From: Carnegiea gigantea
Taxonomy: Eukaryota > Streptophyta > Magnoliopsida > Caryophyllales > Cactaceae
Reading direction: 5' to 3'
Assembly: GCA_029747015.1 (NCBI GenBank)
Contig: JAKOGI010000085.1
Coordinates: forward strand, 291,501 to 355,500
Length of the DNA: 64,000 nt
The position numbers and the translations under genes are program-made. This document shows positions 44,164 to 54,055 of the stretch, in pieces (the first letter of the stretch is position 1; the number at the start of each line of letters is the position of its first letter). A model generated the notes under the pieces. It searched no databases, was not told the origin of the DNA, and saw only the letters and a program-made list of their open reading frames with translations.

Positions 44164-46194
44164 ATGGCGACTTCCGGTAAGCTCACCATCGGCAAATGTT
44201 GCTCAATCGCCGCCCCGGCTCCGGCTTCGAAGCTGTCACGCATGGCGTCTCCGCCGGCTGTAGCGTCACTGCCCGTGTCAGCCGTCACTGCTTCGGTACT
44301 GTTTGGAGGTATGAGGTTCGAATTTTTGCCTCCTTTGCCAATTATCTCGAAACCTTTTGGGTTTTTGACTTGTGTGAACTTGAGCTTTGTGGGTTTGCGT
44401 TTGGCTGATGTACCACCCGAATTTGGGTGGGATTTGGAGTTGTTTGAACCTATTCTTGAACCACCTGGGGTTAAAAGTGCCGCTGGACCGAGTGAGGTCC
44501 AAACCGAGGTTGTTGATGTGAATGATGACTCGTCTCTGTTTGAGGGAGACTCGGATAATGTGCATATAACCGGGTGTGAAATTATGCTGTCAGAAATAAG
44601 GTCGGGACCTGTTTCTGACTTTAGTGAACCGCAACCTGAGCCCAGTCCTGTTTTTAAAGAGAGGTTGGATGATTTTGCAGAGAAGGTTGCTGATATTGAT
44701 GTAGATTTAGGTGAGGGGCCTGAGACCCCTGTTGAAAATGCTCAAACAACACCAATGCAAACACCCCAAATCGGTGAGGGTCAAAAGAAGAAAAGAATTA
44801 AGGTGCCTGCGGGACGAACAGATCTCTCGCTTGTTCGACAGTTTAAGGGCATGCAAGCTAAAGAGGCTAAGCAAGCTAAAGCCTCCTCTTCACCCTCACA
44901 ACCCAGATCTGCTAAACCTAAACCTACTTCTAAACCCTCCAGAAAGTCTTATAGATTAGCCTCTCAAAGCACCTCTCGACCTTCTAAACCAGCTGGTTCC
45001 TCCAAACAGGAGCCTTCCTTGGTTGAGGAGATTGTTTCCTCACCAGAGAGCTCATTTGTTCGAGAAACCAGCAAAGCCCCTGCTGAACAGGGCTCTCCCC
45101 AGGTCTCTCCTGCCGAGTCACCTGCCAAAGGCAAAAGTAAAGCTCCAGCCGAACCTAACTCTGAATAGGCCCCACTAACCCAGCAAACACCCTCCAAGAA
45201 GACTGTTTCTAAGAGAAAGATTTCTCCCAAACAGGTCCCCAAACAAGGCCCTGCTGAGGATGAACCTGAAGACCCCAGCTCCAAAAAGGCAAAGAAGGCA
45301 GCACCCACCACTTCAAAATTGGCCCAATTTCTTCAGAGAAGTGTGGTGCGGGGCAAAATTGTGACAATGACATACTTTCAGGAACAGGGTCTGGAAGTGT
45401 TTCTGGACAAGCTCAGGGCCCAAGGGTGGCTGGAACTGTTTGCAAACATCCAACTGGGGTGTTCTGTCCTAGATTTGGCCGAATTTTACGCGAATTGCAA
45501 TGTCACCAATGCTGTGGTGACTAGTGAAGTTAATAAAAAGCAACTGAAATTCAATGCCAAAGATCTGGGTGCAATTTTGGGTGTTCCTGCTGAAGGTTTT
45601 GATGTATATGTCCGGGAGGACAAGAAAGGTGACATGACTTCTCTTCATCAATTGCTCTTTTGGTTCATTATTAAGAATATCATCCCTAGAGGTCAAGGCC
45701 GCAATCTTGCGGATGCTATGGATCAATGTTTTATTGACCTTATGGATAGAGGAGAACAAATTAACCTCCCAGCAATCATGATTCGCCATATCTCCAGGAT
45801 TGCAAACACCTCAAGAGAACGTAATCTGGGGTATGGTTTCTTACTGACTCTTGTGTTTGAGCACTTTGGGATTTCTCTGCAGAAGAAAGTGGGGGTGCAG
45901 ATGATTGATGCAATAAGGAGTAGCACTCTAATGGGGTACGGGTTTAAATTGGTCAGAGGATACCAAGCAGCTTCGGAACAGGGGCCTCGAACACCCTTTC
46001 CTCCTGTTCCTGGTCCTTCCTCCAGTGAGCCTTCTGTTGATGCCTTGCTACTGAATCAATCCCGGTTGAAGACCGAGTTTGCTGAGGTTCAAGCTGCTCT
46101 TGCTGAGGAGAAGGCTCTCAATGCCAAGCGCCATGAGCATCTCATGTCGATTCTTTCAACTCTCTCAGCCAAATTCTCTTCTCCTCCTCCCTGA
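44164..46194 (+). pseudogene. Extra 3' ORF of SIRE-like element (env-like position)
   Basis: From the ATG at 44164 the frame runs 334 codons to a TAG at 45166-45168, then 341 more codons in the same frame to TGA at 46192-46194. The first half is Pro/Ser/Lys-rich and acidic in places, with no confident signal peptide or membrane segment. The second half has a folded region (LDLAEFYANCNVTNAVVTSE, FNAKDLGAILGVPAEGFDVY) that resembles the domain called putative plant transposon protein in Pfam, and a coiled-coil tail (about 46065-46185). SIRE elements carry an env-like ORF here. The role is unknown. An alternative start is 43966. Confidence 0.75.
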
Positions 46195-46686
46195 AATAGC
46201 TCTACCCCCTGATTCCTTCCCTGTTCTGTCTTCCCTTCTTTCTCACTTTTCTGCCTGTTCTCGACACTGTTCTGAACTGCTTGTTTTTGCATATTATGAT
46301 AAATTGTGGTTATCCTAATCTTGGTTGGCTATGCTTTGCTTGTTTTCTTAAAGTTAATTGTTTGTGCGTGACTTGGATGACCAATATCATTAACGTACCA
46401 TATACTTGAGTATATCGCAGGTTGTTTTTCCTCCATTACCCAAGTGGTGGTGATTGTAAACACCCTATTTTAACTTGTTTGCCAATATTTTTTTCGATGA
46501 TGCCAAAAGGGGGAAGATAGGGATGATGTTTGTTTTATTTTGACTTGGGTTGAGTTGACTTTCTTAAATTTTTCGTTACTTTTGTTTGCTCTTGTGTGAC
46601 TTGAATATTTGGCACTAACTGATTTTTGTTTTCTTATGAATGGTCAATATGGTCATTTGGTTTGTCATCATCAAAAAGAGGGAAAT
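46195..46686 (+). other. 3' noncoding region with two purine tracts, SIRE-like
   Basis: No gene. A tract CCAAAAGGGGGAAGATAG lies at about 46505-46522 and a second AAAAAGAGGGAAAT at 46673-46686 adjoins the LTR and is the likely plus-strand primer. Confidence 0.75.
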
Positions 46687-48057
46687 TGTTGACCTTAACC
46701 TTATGTAATGTAAGGTTTTGATGATAACAAATACAAATATAATATATGCTTGAGTGTGTTGTTCAAACAGATTCCAAATGTTGTTTGAAATACTTTGAAA
46801 TTGCTTGGTTAACTATACTTAAAAATAGGTCTTAAGAACAAGTCCTCAAGATCAATTGATTTAGGAATCCATAACAGCCTGGGGATCAGTTCTGCAAGGT
46901 ATTTGAAGCAGCAAGTTGTTTTTCTATAAGATGTCCGGTTGATTCAATAAGAGTTTTGGTTTGTTATAGGTTTTATATTCTTAGATTCTTATTAATATGC
47001 CAATTAGAAAGTCTTAATTTAACACTTACTTGAAATGGTTTTGCTTTTTGAAAATATTTCAGAACACTATCTCAGAACAGTTCTGGGAACAAGGTGTTCA
47101 GGATGTTCTCAAGCCAAACTGCAAAAACATTTTTCACGAATTCTTCTCTGATTTTTTGGCTAACGTCTCTGAGATTTTTGAGCAAGATTTTCTGCTGATT
47201 ATTTAGTCCAAAGAGACTATTTTTGCCTATGAGAAACTTGGGGAGAATTGCAAGTCTATTTTTAGAGTGCTTTATTCTCCAAGTAACAAAATCTCTATTT
47301 TTAGAAAATGGCTGAATTTGTGGAGAAAATCATGGGATGATTTACTGAGTTTTTGTGGCTGAAAATAACCGTGTAGCTCAAGTAGTTAGTGGGAATTTTC
47401 AACTCACACTTTCCACTCCTTGTGGCCCAAGCTTTTTCTTTTTAGAAAATGTTTGTGATTATTCCACTTGGTTTTCTATTTAAACAAGACTCCACACTCA
47501 TTTTCTTTATCGGTTTTCATAGCAATATTCCAGAGTTTAAGAGCCATATTTTCAGAAAGAAAACCGACCCAAGTGTGTGCAAGATTGAGCTTTCAAAGTT
47601 GGCATACTAGGAGCATACTTGTACCTTACACTAGCTTATTTGAGAAACACAAAAGTAAGGTGTCCATCTTATTTTCTCTCTTTCAAAAGTGAGTTGAGTG
47701 TGTCCAAATCAAGGGGATTTTGGACGTGGGGTAACCGGTCTTAGGGAAGACGGTTACGTGTGTGTTACAAGTTGTAACGGTGTGAGTTATATTGTAACGT
47801 GTTTAGCTCGAATAGTGAAGTGGTTGAAAATCCTACAGAGGTAGGTCGTGGTTTTTCACCTCAGTTGGGCTAGAGGTGTTTCCACGTAAAAATCCCGTGT
47901 CTGCTCTCTTTTTTACTTCTTTCCGCTGCATTTGCATTTTCTGGACGCGTTACAAATAGCCTGTCCAAACAGGGCCTAAGCCTGTTTCCAGAAAACTGCG
48001 AAAATTTGGCAACACAATTCACCCCCCTCTTGTGTTTGTGTACTCTCATTTCTATCA
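46687..48057 (+). repeat. 3' LTR of SIRE-like element
   Basis: 1371 bp, TGTTGACC...CTATCA, followed by GAAAA. Only scattered substitutions separate it from the 5' LTR, so this insertion is younger than the Athila-like array. Confidence 0.93.
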
Positions 48058-48062
48058 GAAAA

Positions 48063-48654
48063 GATGTCAAAACTTATAAATTGTGTAAAATCATCATTTT
48101 ATATGTGCTCTTTCACATTTAAAAGATTACACATATGATATGCCTTCGTGAATGAGGTTGATCTGGTTAGAATGTCAATTTATATTTGTTAGCAATCGAC
48201 GAGTATTAGAGCTTTATAGCTCATATTAAGTCATAATTATTAAAAATTTGGTAATTTTAAATCATAAAATATATTAATTTGAGTTAAGATAAGATATTTA
48301 AGAATGTCTTGTGACAAAATAGATATCACCACCCTTGAGAGGGGGGTGGGGGACGCTTTCCCGATGAACAACGATTTTGTTAAGTTTACAATGGAATCGA
48401 ATTTTATAGCACAAAAAGAAATTTTCTTCCTGAGATCATCATTTCTGTCTCTTTAAAGATTAATGTCCACTCTTTTCATCAAGCAGTTAATTATAAGTTC
48501 AAGTTGAAATAATGAACTTGAAACCAGGATGTTCTTGACATAATAATTATATATACAATTCCTAAATGTATAATGAAATTATTTTAAAAATTCCCATTGT
48601 TGTTGCACTTTAGATCAAAATGTAGTAACATGTGAATCCATTCTCAGTGATAAT

Positions 48655-48728
<74 letters not shown>

Positions 48729-48978
48729 TATATATATATATATAGAGAGAGATATATAGATATAGATATACACACCAATTCCTTAATTTCTGAAAAAGCT
48801 ATAGTCAGACATGAGTTATTAGTACTACATATTACACTTTACCCTCAGGATGCTTAAATTAGTCTAATAATTTGAAAACTTCGGTGGTGTGTTCAAACAT
48901 GAGATTTAGATTTAGTACAATTTCCGCTGGTATAATTTAAATTAATTAGGTCGGTTAATGTTTGTTCTTTAAATTTTG
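48063..48978. other. Anonymous AT-rich DNA with a (TA)n tract
   Basis: No gene. A (TA)n microsatellite with GATA/GAGA interruptions occupies about 48645-48772. This is the right-hand continuation of the sequence ending at 38088. Confidence 0.7.
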
Positions 48979-49410
48979 GTCCTGTTTGCTAAACAGCTGT
49001 TAGCTATTAGCTGTTAGCTGTTTGTGTTATCTATTAGTTGTTAGCTATTTGAATTAGCTGTTTATATTAGCTGTTTGAATTAGCTGTTTTTAGAAAAAAT
49101 ATTTGGTAAAAATTAGCTGTTTTTAAAAAATATGTTGGTAAAATTTCATTTATACCCTTATTTATGAATTAGTTTTTAATGAGATGTGTGTAATTTTTTC
49201 AAATTTATGGATAATTATGTCATTTTCACAAAAAGCTCTTCTCAAAAGGCTAATGGGAATAACTTTTTCAAAAAAAAGCTTTTTGGAGTCAAACAGCTAT
49301 TGCAAACAGCTATTTACCAAACACCCTTAACTGTTTGATTTGGTCAAAACAGTCAAAATCTTCCCAAACAGCTATTTTTTACCAAAAAGCTATTGTTACC
49401 AAACACCCCT
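48979..49410. mobile_element. MITE-like element with AGCTGTTAGCT repeats
   Basis: The left end GGTCCTGTTTGCTAAACAGC and the complement of the right end, GGGGTGTTTGGTAACAATAGC, form an imperfect inverted repeat of the kind seen in plant hAT-type MITEs. The interior has many TTAGCTGTTT units on the left and their complement (AAACAGCTATT) on the right, so the element is roughly palindromic. No ORF. An 8-bp target duplication is not evident. Confidence 0.6.
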
Positions 49411-50071
49411 TTATCTTACAAAGAAATGATACCTTGGAGGAAAAATTCAATCAATTCTAGTTTAGATCAGGGTTGAGTCAGCGTACATCAATCTGAAATT
49501 CAGATTCAATTAGATTACCTTATTTTGAATGTAGTTATAGAATTATATATGAATTTGGGTTTCGAGTTGACTTTAGACCTTATGCTAACTTTTCTATATG
49601 TGTTGTATATACTTTGATGAACTTAATTAACTATTTTAACTTTGGAAGAAAAACTTAAATTTAGCTATGTGTTAGCTTGGTCAACTCATACTTCAAACCC
49701 ATAATTTGACTATTTTATTAGAGATTCAAACAGAATATAAATTTAAGGTCATTTGATTCCTGTGTCGCGAACATGAAGTGAGTTTTTTGGCCTTTAAATT
49801 TATCAGTCAGGTGAAATTTCATTGGACCTTATTCTTAATTATCAATTAAAAAATTTTGCCTCCCACGTTGTGCCATGAATAAAATTCGCAACTTTTGTCC
49901 TCATTGACACATCAGCCTCAAAAAATTATAAATTGATATATACAATTCGTTTAATTTGGACATAGTTTAATTTGCATACAGCTCTTGAGCACGTAGCACT
50001 GGTGGGAGGACCCGTCAAGCTAAGGTTGGTTGGTGAAGCATACATGCAAAAGCGGCACTTAGAGATGAGAT
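49411..50071. other. Anonymous AT-rich DNA
   Basis: No gene, repeat or element recognised. Confidence 0.5.
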
Positions 50072-50563
50072 TGTAGGAAATGTATGCCAAAATCAATGGT
50101 TGAGAAATGAGAGGAGGGCTGTGTCGTGGAGTATTACTGTTTTGAAAGTGATTTTGTTTTAACCTTGGTATAAATTAAAATATTCATTCACTTCCTAAGA
50201 TTTACAGAGTTAGCTGTTGAATGCGTACACTTACAATCAGAAGCTTAGAGCACACATGACTGTAATTGCTCAGAAAGGTAGAGCGTAGAGAAGCAAAGGA
50301 GACGATAGGAGCTGCTTGGGTGTGAATTGCAACAGCAAGGGAGTAAGGTATTTATACTGCAAAAAGAAGCTATTGGGAGTGCGAAAAAATTGGTAAATGC
50401 TATCATTTCGTTGCTGAAAATCAGAGCCACTAGCTATTACTAGAGAACAATGGGAGAGAAATCAGCAAGTGAATGTTAACTGATATGCGGCCAACATACA
50501 AGAAAATAAAAAGAATTTTCCTCCAAAAAATTAACCGATAAAGCCCATAATCCACATACTACA
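50072..50563 (-). repeat. Probable solo LTR, Copia, related to 17403-18049
   Basis: Ends are TGTAG and CTACA. The first part aligns with the LTR at 17403: an AAATCAATGG block, then GTCGTGGAGTATTACTGTT followed by TTGAAAG, matching CTCGTGGAACACCACTGCC and TTGAAAG at the same spacing. A minus-strand TATAAATACC (50345-50354) corresponds to the other LTR's TATA box. No coding sequence adjoins it and no clean duplication flanks it (GAGAT versus ATCAT), so it may be an old solo LTR with uncertain ends. Confidence 0.55.
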
Positions 50564-51690
50564 ATCATGATCACGCGTGTGTAGTGTTCACCCCTACCTC
50601 ACAACACTACTAAAACTAAGTTCAAATGAATTGAGAAGTCCAAAAGAGATGGAGTAATAAAACCCTCACAAAAGGTATCTAATCCTCTTATGTGGGACCA
50701 GGAGTAGGAATTAAAAAAATTTGTCTTGCAATCACGTCATAATATTATAAGTTCACTTTTAGTTGGCTTTGCATTAAGGAGGACACCCGCCATACATGCA
50801 CCAAGTTAATTAAGCATACGGTTTCAACACGTGAAGTTGATTTTTTCTTAGCTAGCTAACTTTCTTATTTCTTTTTTTCCCCCCTCATATTTTGGCATAT
50901 TTGATCGATTGGATGACAAATATTTTGGCATCTTGCCGTCATTTTCTTATTTTTTATTTTGCCATCGGATAGAATCTAATGCCAACAGTATCTCACTTTA
51001 TAGTTTAATTTTCATTTTTTGTCTTTGTTGTTCTAAATTTGGCACTTCGAGATTTGTTTTTAAATGTACATTGTTCACTGAATGAGTATGTTTTGCGAGG
51101 TTTGATTAATTGGACTGATAATAGAGGAGCACAGGTATCGGTTTAACTAACAGAGATTTGATCTTGAAGGTGACTAGTCCACAGAGCGATAATTGGACAA
51201 CTCTGAACATCGGACCAAGCATTTCTTGAAGATACAAAGGCATAATAGCAATACAACGACCTTAAGGTTTTGATTGGGTTAGCTCATTGATACAATATGC
51301 AAATTTGTTGGGTAAGAAGTGTCAGGTATAAATCTTAATAGCTTCATATGACAATATTGTGTCGTGATAAGAAAGAACGTATATAAGATCAATACTTCAA
51401 GTTAACATTTGTATAAGGATGTATGTTAAAAGGTATTATGCAGTTTTCTTACGCTCAACTATCAAATTCAAATTTTTGTAAATGCACATTAATTCCAAGT
51501 CCTTGCAAGAGTAATCGGTTAGCAGCCAAGCAAAGCTAGATGGATGTGGGACTCAACATGCATGAGGGCCTCCACCAAATGATTGCATATAGAGAGAATA
51601 TATCCATTAAGAACTGTCCCTTATGATGAGAACTAGGAACTACATATCTATGTCCTTAATTTTCAGTTTAATGATCTTGACAGTGCACAT
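50564..51690. other. Anonymous AT-rich DNA
   Basis: No gene, repeat or element recognised on either strand. Confidence 0.5.
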
Positions 51691-51699
51691 CATCAATCT

Positions 51700-52342
51700 A
51701 ATCAAAACCCTTATCTCAGTTTTCCAGCATCTCGTCAATCTGGGCACAACCGCATCAGTTGCTAGGCGACCTAGAGCCTTCAACTAACGACGGCTCTACC
51801 GGGCTTGTTGGAGCACGGTGAACACCGGCCAGTGTTTTCCATCCACCACTGAGCCCTATAGTGTCGTCTTTATCTCTGGATTGTCCTATTGGTTACGTTT
51901 TCGTCTACTTTAACCGCATTTCACTAGGTTTCTTCATCCACTACCCCTTGCCCAGTACAACTCCGACCACCAGAAATGATGGAACAAGGAATGTTTCCCG
52001 GTGGCTATGGGCAAACGGCGGCCGATTTGCCCTGCAGTCCGAAATCACAAAGGGGAACTTTCCGACAACTTTACCAAAAACCCTAAGAACAAGCAAGAAA
52101 CAATGGGCAACATCAAACCCCAGCACGGAAAAAGCTCCATTTCATCGGAAAGCATGGTGGTTTGGGAAGAGGACAAAGACAAATGAGGCAGATTAGGGGT
52201 CGTCAACGAGTTTTCAACGAGCATTTTCTATTTGCGGCAAACTCGTCGATGGTTGCCGAAGAGATAGAAGACGTGTGTGATTGGCTGCGCAGAGGACGTC
52301 TAGTCGCCGCGATGCTTTGGTGCTGTCAGGTGGATTGCTGAG
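51700..52342. other. GC-richer, gene-like fragment of unknown origin
   Basis: Base composition is more balanced than in the surroundings. A 111-codon plus-strand frame at 51861-52196 and overlapping frames in other phases exist, but none shows a domain I recognise. An ATG at 51977 opens a short Gly/Pro-containing peptide that stops after 37 codons. It could be a decayed gene 5' end or a captured fragment; no function is proposed. Confidence 0.3.
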
Positions 52343-52545
52343 TTAAGAGCATGTGCAATCGTTGCCTCGCAGGCAGAAAAGTAGCCCAACAGAGGCTGGG
52401 CGTCACTCGCTGCCTTCGGCTCGAGCCTCGCTTCACGTCCCGAAACGACGTCGTTTCGGGGCTTGGCGTTGACCATGTTTTTTTTGCTGATTTGTTTGGG
52501 CAAAAAAAAGAAAAAAAGCCGGAAATTTGATTATATGACCATTGG

Positions 52546-54055
52546 GCGGCAGGAGACGTTGCCCAATGTCTCTCCTACCTTGATTTAATTATAATTTTTT
52601 TGCTCAATTTTTCCCTAGTACTTCCATTAGTTCTCTTGATAATTCTCACATCAACAAATCTCAATCTCTCATCTTCTTAAAAAAATTTGTGTATTTTCCT
52701 CTCTGGTGAATTATTTCATCAAGAAAGAAGTGAAAAAATTAGTAAGAACTTTTATGTTTAATTCTCTTAAATTTTTAATTTTGTATATTAAACTTGATAT
52801 TTTAAATTTCTAAATTTTTTATGCTTATGTTTGCAGAGAAGTTCTTGATGCTCTATTTTAATCAAGGAAGAACTGAAGAAAATTGTGAAGCAATTTATTT
52901 TTTAATTTATTGGAAAATACTGTTATGTGTTTGTTGATATGTTAAATGTTATGATGATTATATGTTATTAATATAGTAGCTATGAGATGATAAATATATT
53001 AGTTAGAATAATTTAAAATTATTATATATAATATGTTTAAATGTGACATAATTAAAATTTGATTATATGTTGTGATTATATGTTATTAAATTGTAAATAT
53101 GATTATATACTTTGGGAAAAATTATGAGAAGATGTTTCTAAATTATTACATGATTATATGATTATGTAAATCTTTTTAGGCATGTTAATGAAATTAGGCT
53201 TATTAAAATATTACTTATTAAAATGAATATGGTAGCTATAATATGTTTGAATTGATAATATGTCATATGTTGAAATGTGACATGATTAAAATTGATTATA
53301 TGTTGTGCTTATATGTTATTAAGTTATAAATATGATTATGTGTTTCGAAAAATATTATGAGAATATGTTTCTAAATATGAAATGATTATATAATTATGCA
53401 AATATTTTTAGGCATGTTAATGAAATTAGAGTTATTAAAATGTCACTTATTTAAATGAATATAGTAGCTAGAATATTAAATGATTATATGTCATATATTG
53501 AAATGTGACAAGATTAAAATCGATTATATGTTGTGATTATATATTATTAAATTATATGTTGAGATGATAAATATAGCAGCTCGGATATGTTTGAAATGAT
53601 TATATGTGGAGATGACATAGTTAGAATAATTTGAAATTATATATTATATGTTTAAATGTGACATTATTAAAATTTGATTATAGGCTGTGATTATATGTTA
53701 TTTGGGAAACATCATGTGAATATGTTTCTAAATATTACATGATTATATGATTATGTAAATATTTTTAGGCATGTTAATGAAATTAGGCTTATTAAAATGT
53801 TACTTATTAAAATGAATACAGATGCTAAAATATGTTTGAAACGATTATATGTTTATATGTTAATATGATTATATATGACATGATGAGATGCAAACATTCC
53901 ATGCTTAATAATGTGAAAATGTTGGTAACCTTTAATATATTGACATTATTAGACTAACTTTTGGCATGATTGTATTAATTACCGTCAATTAATATAACTA
54001 ATTAATACATTAATATGATTAATTATAAACCTATAGGTGGTAGTTGCACCTTAAT
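52546..54055 (+). other. 5' leader of the Harbinger element, with probable introns
   Basis: No ORF. GTAAGA at about 52741 and TTTGCAG at about 52836 could delimit a first 5' UTR intron. A long AT-rich stretch ends in CCTATAG just before the Myb-like ORF start, a possible second acceptor. Splicing is inferred only. Confidence 0.35.
52900..53880. repeat. AT-rich degenerate tandem repeats
   Basis: The block TTTTTAGGCATGTTAATGAA recurs at about 53174, 53406 and 53764, and GATTATATGTTGTGATTATA-like units recur between them. Spacing is 232 and about 357 bp. Confidence 0.75.

Larger units (their letters stand above)
38089..48057 (+). mobile_element. SIRE/Maximus-like Ty1/Copia element with an extra 3' ORF
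   Basis: 9969 bp with 1372- and 1371-bp LTRs and a perfect duplication GAAAA (38084-38088 and 48058-48062). Order is gag, protease, integrase, remnant RT, RNase H end, a long extra ORF, internal purine tract, LTR. The gag-pol region from 39517 to about 43270 lies in a single frame broken only by stop codons. The large size, long gag with coiled coil, and an ORF between pol and the 3' LTR point to the SIRE/Maximus lineage; the lineage call is from remembered features. Confidence 0.9.

Noticed and set aside
45319..46194. Second half of the extra ORF as an independent gene
   Set aside because: It is in the same frame as the first half with only a TAG between and has no obvious leader of its own.
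53000..53880. CRISPR-like array
   Set aside because: Spacing is irregular, the repeats are degenerate and AT-rich, and the sequence is a plant nuclear genome.
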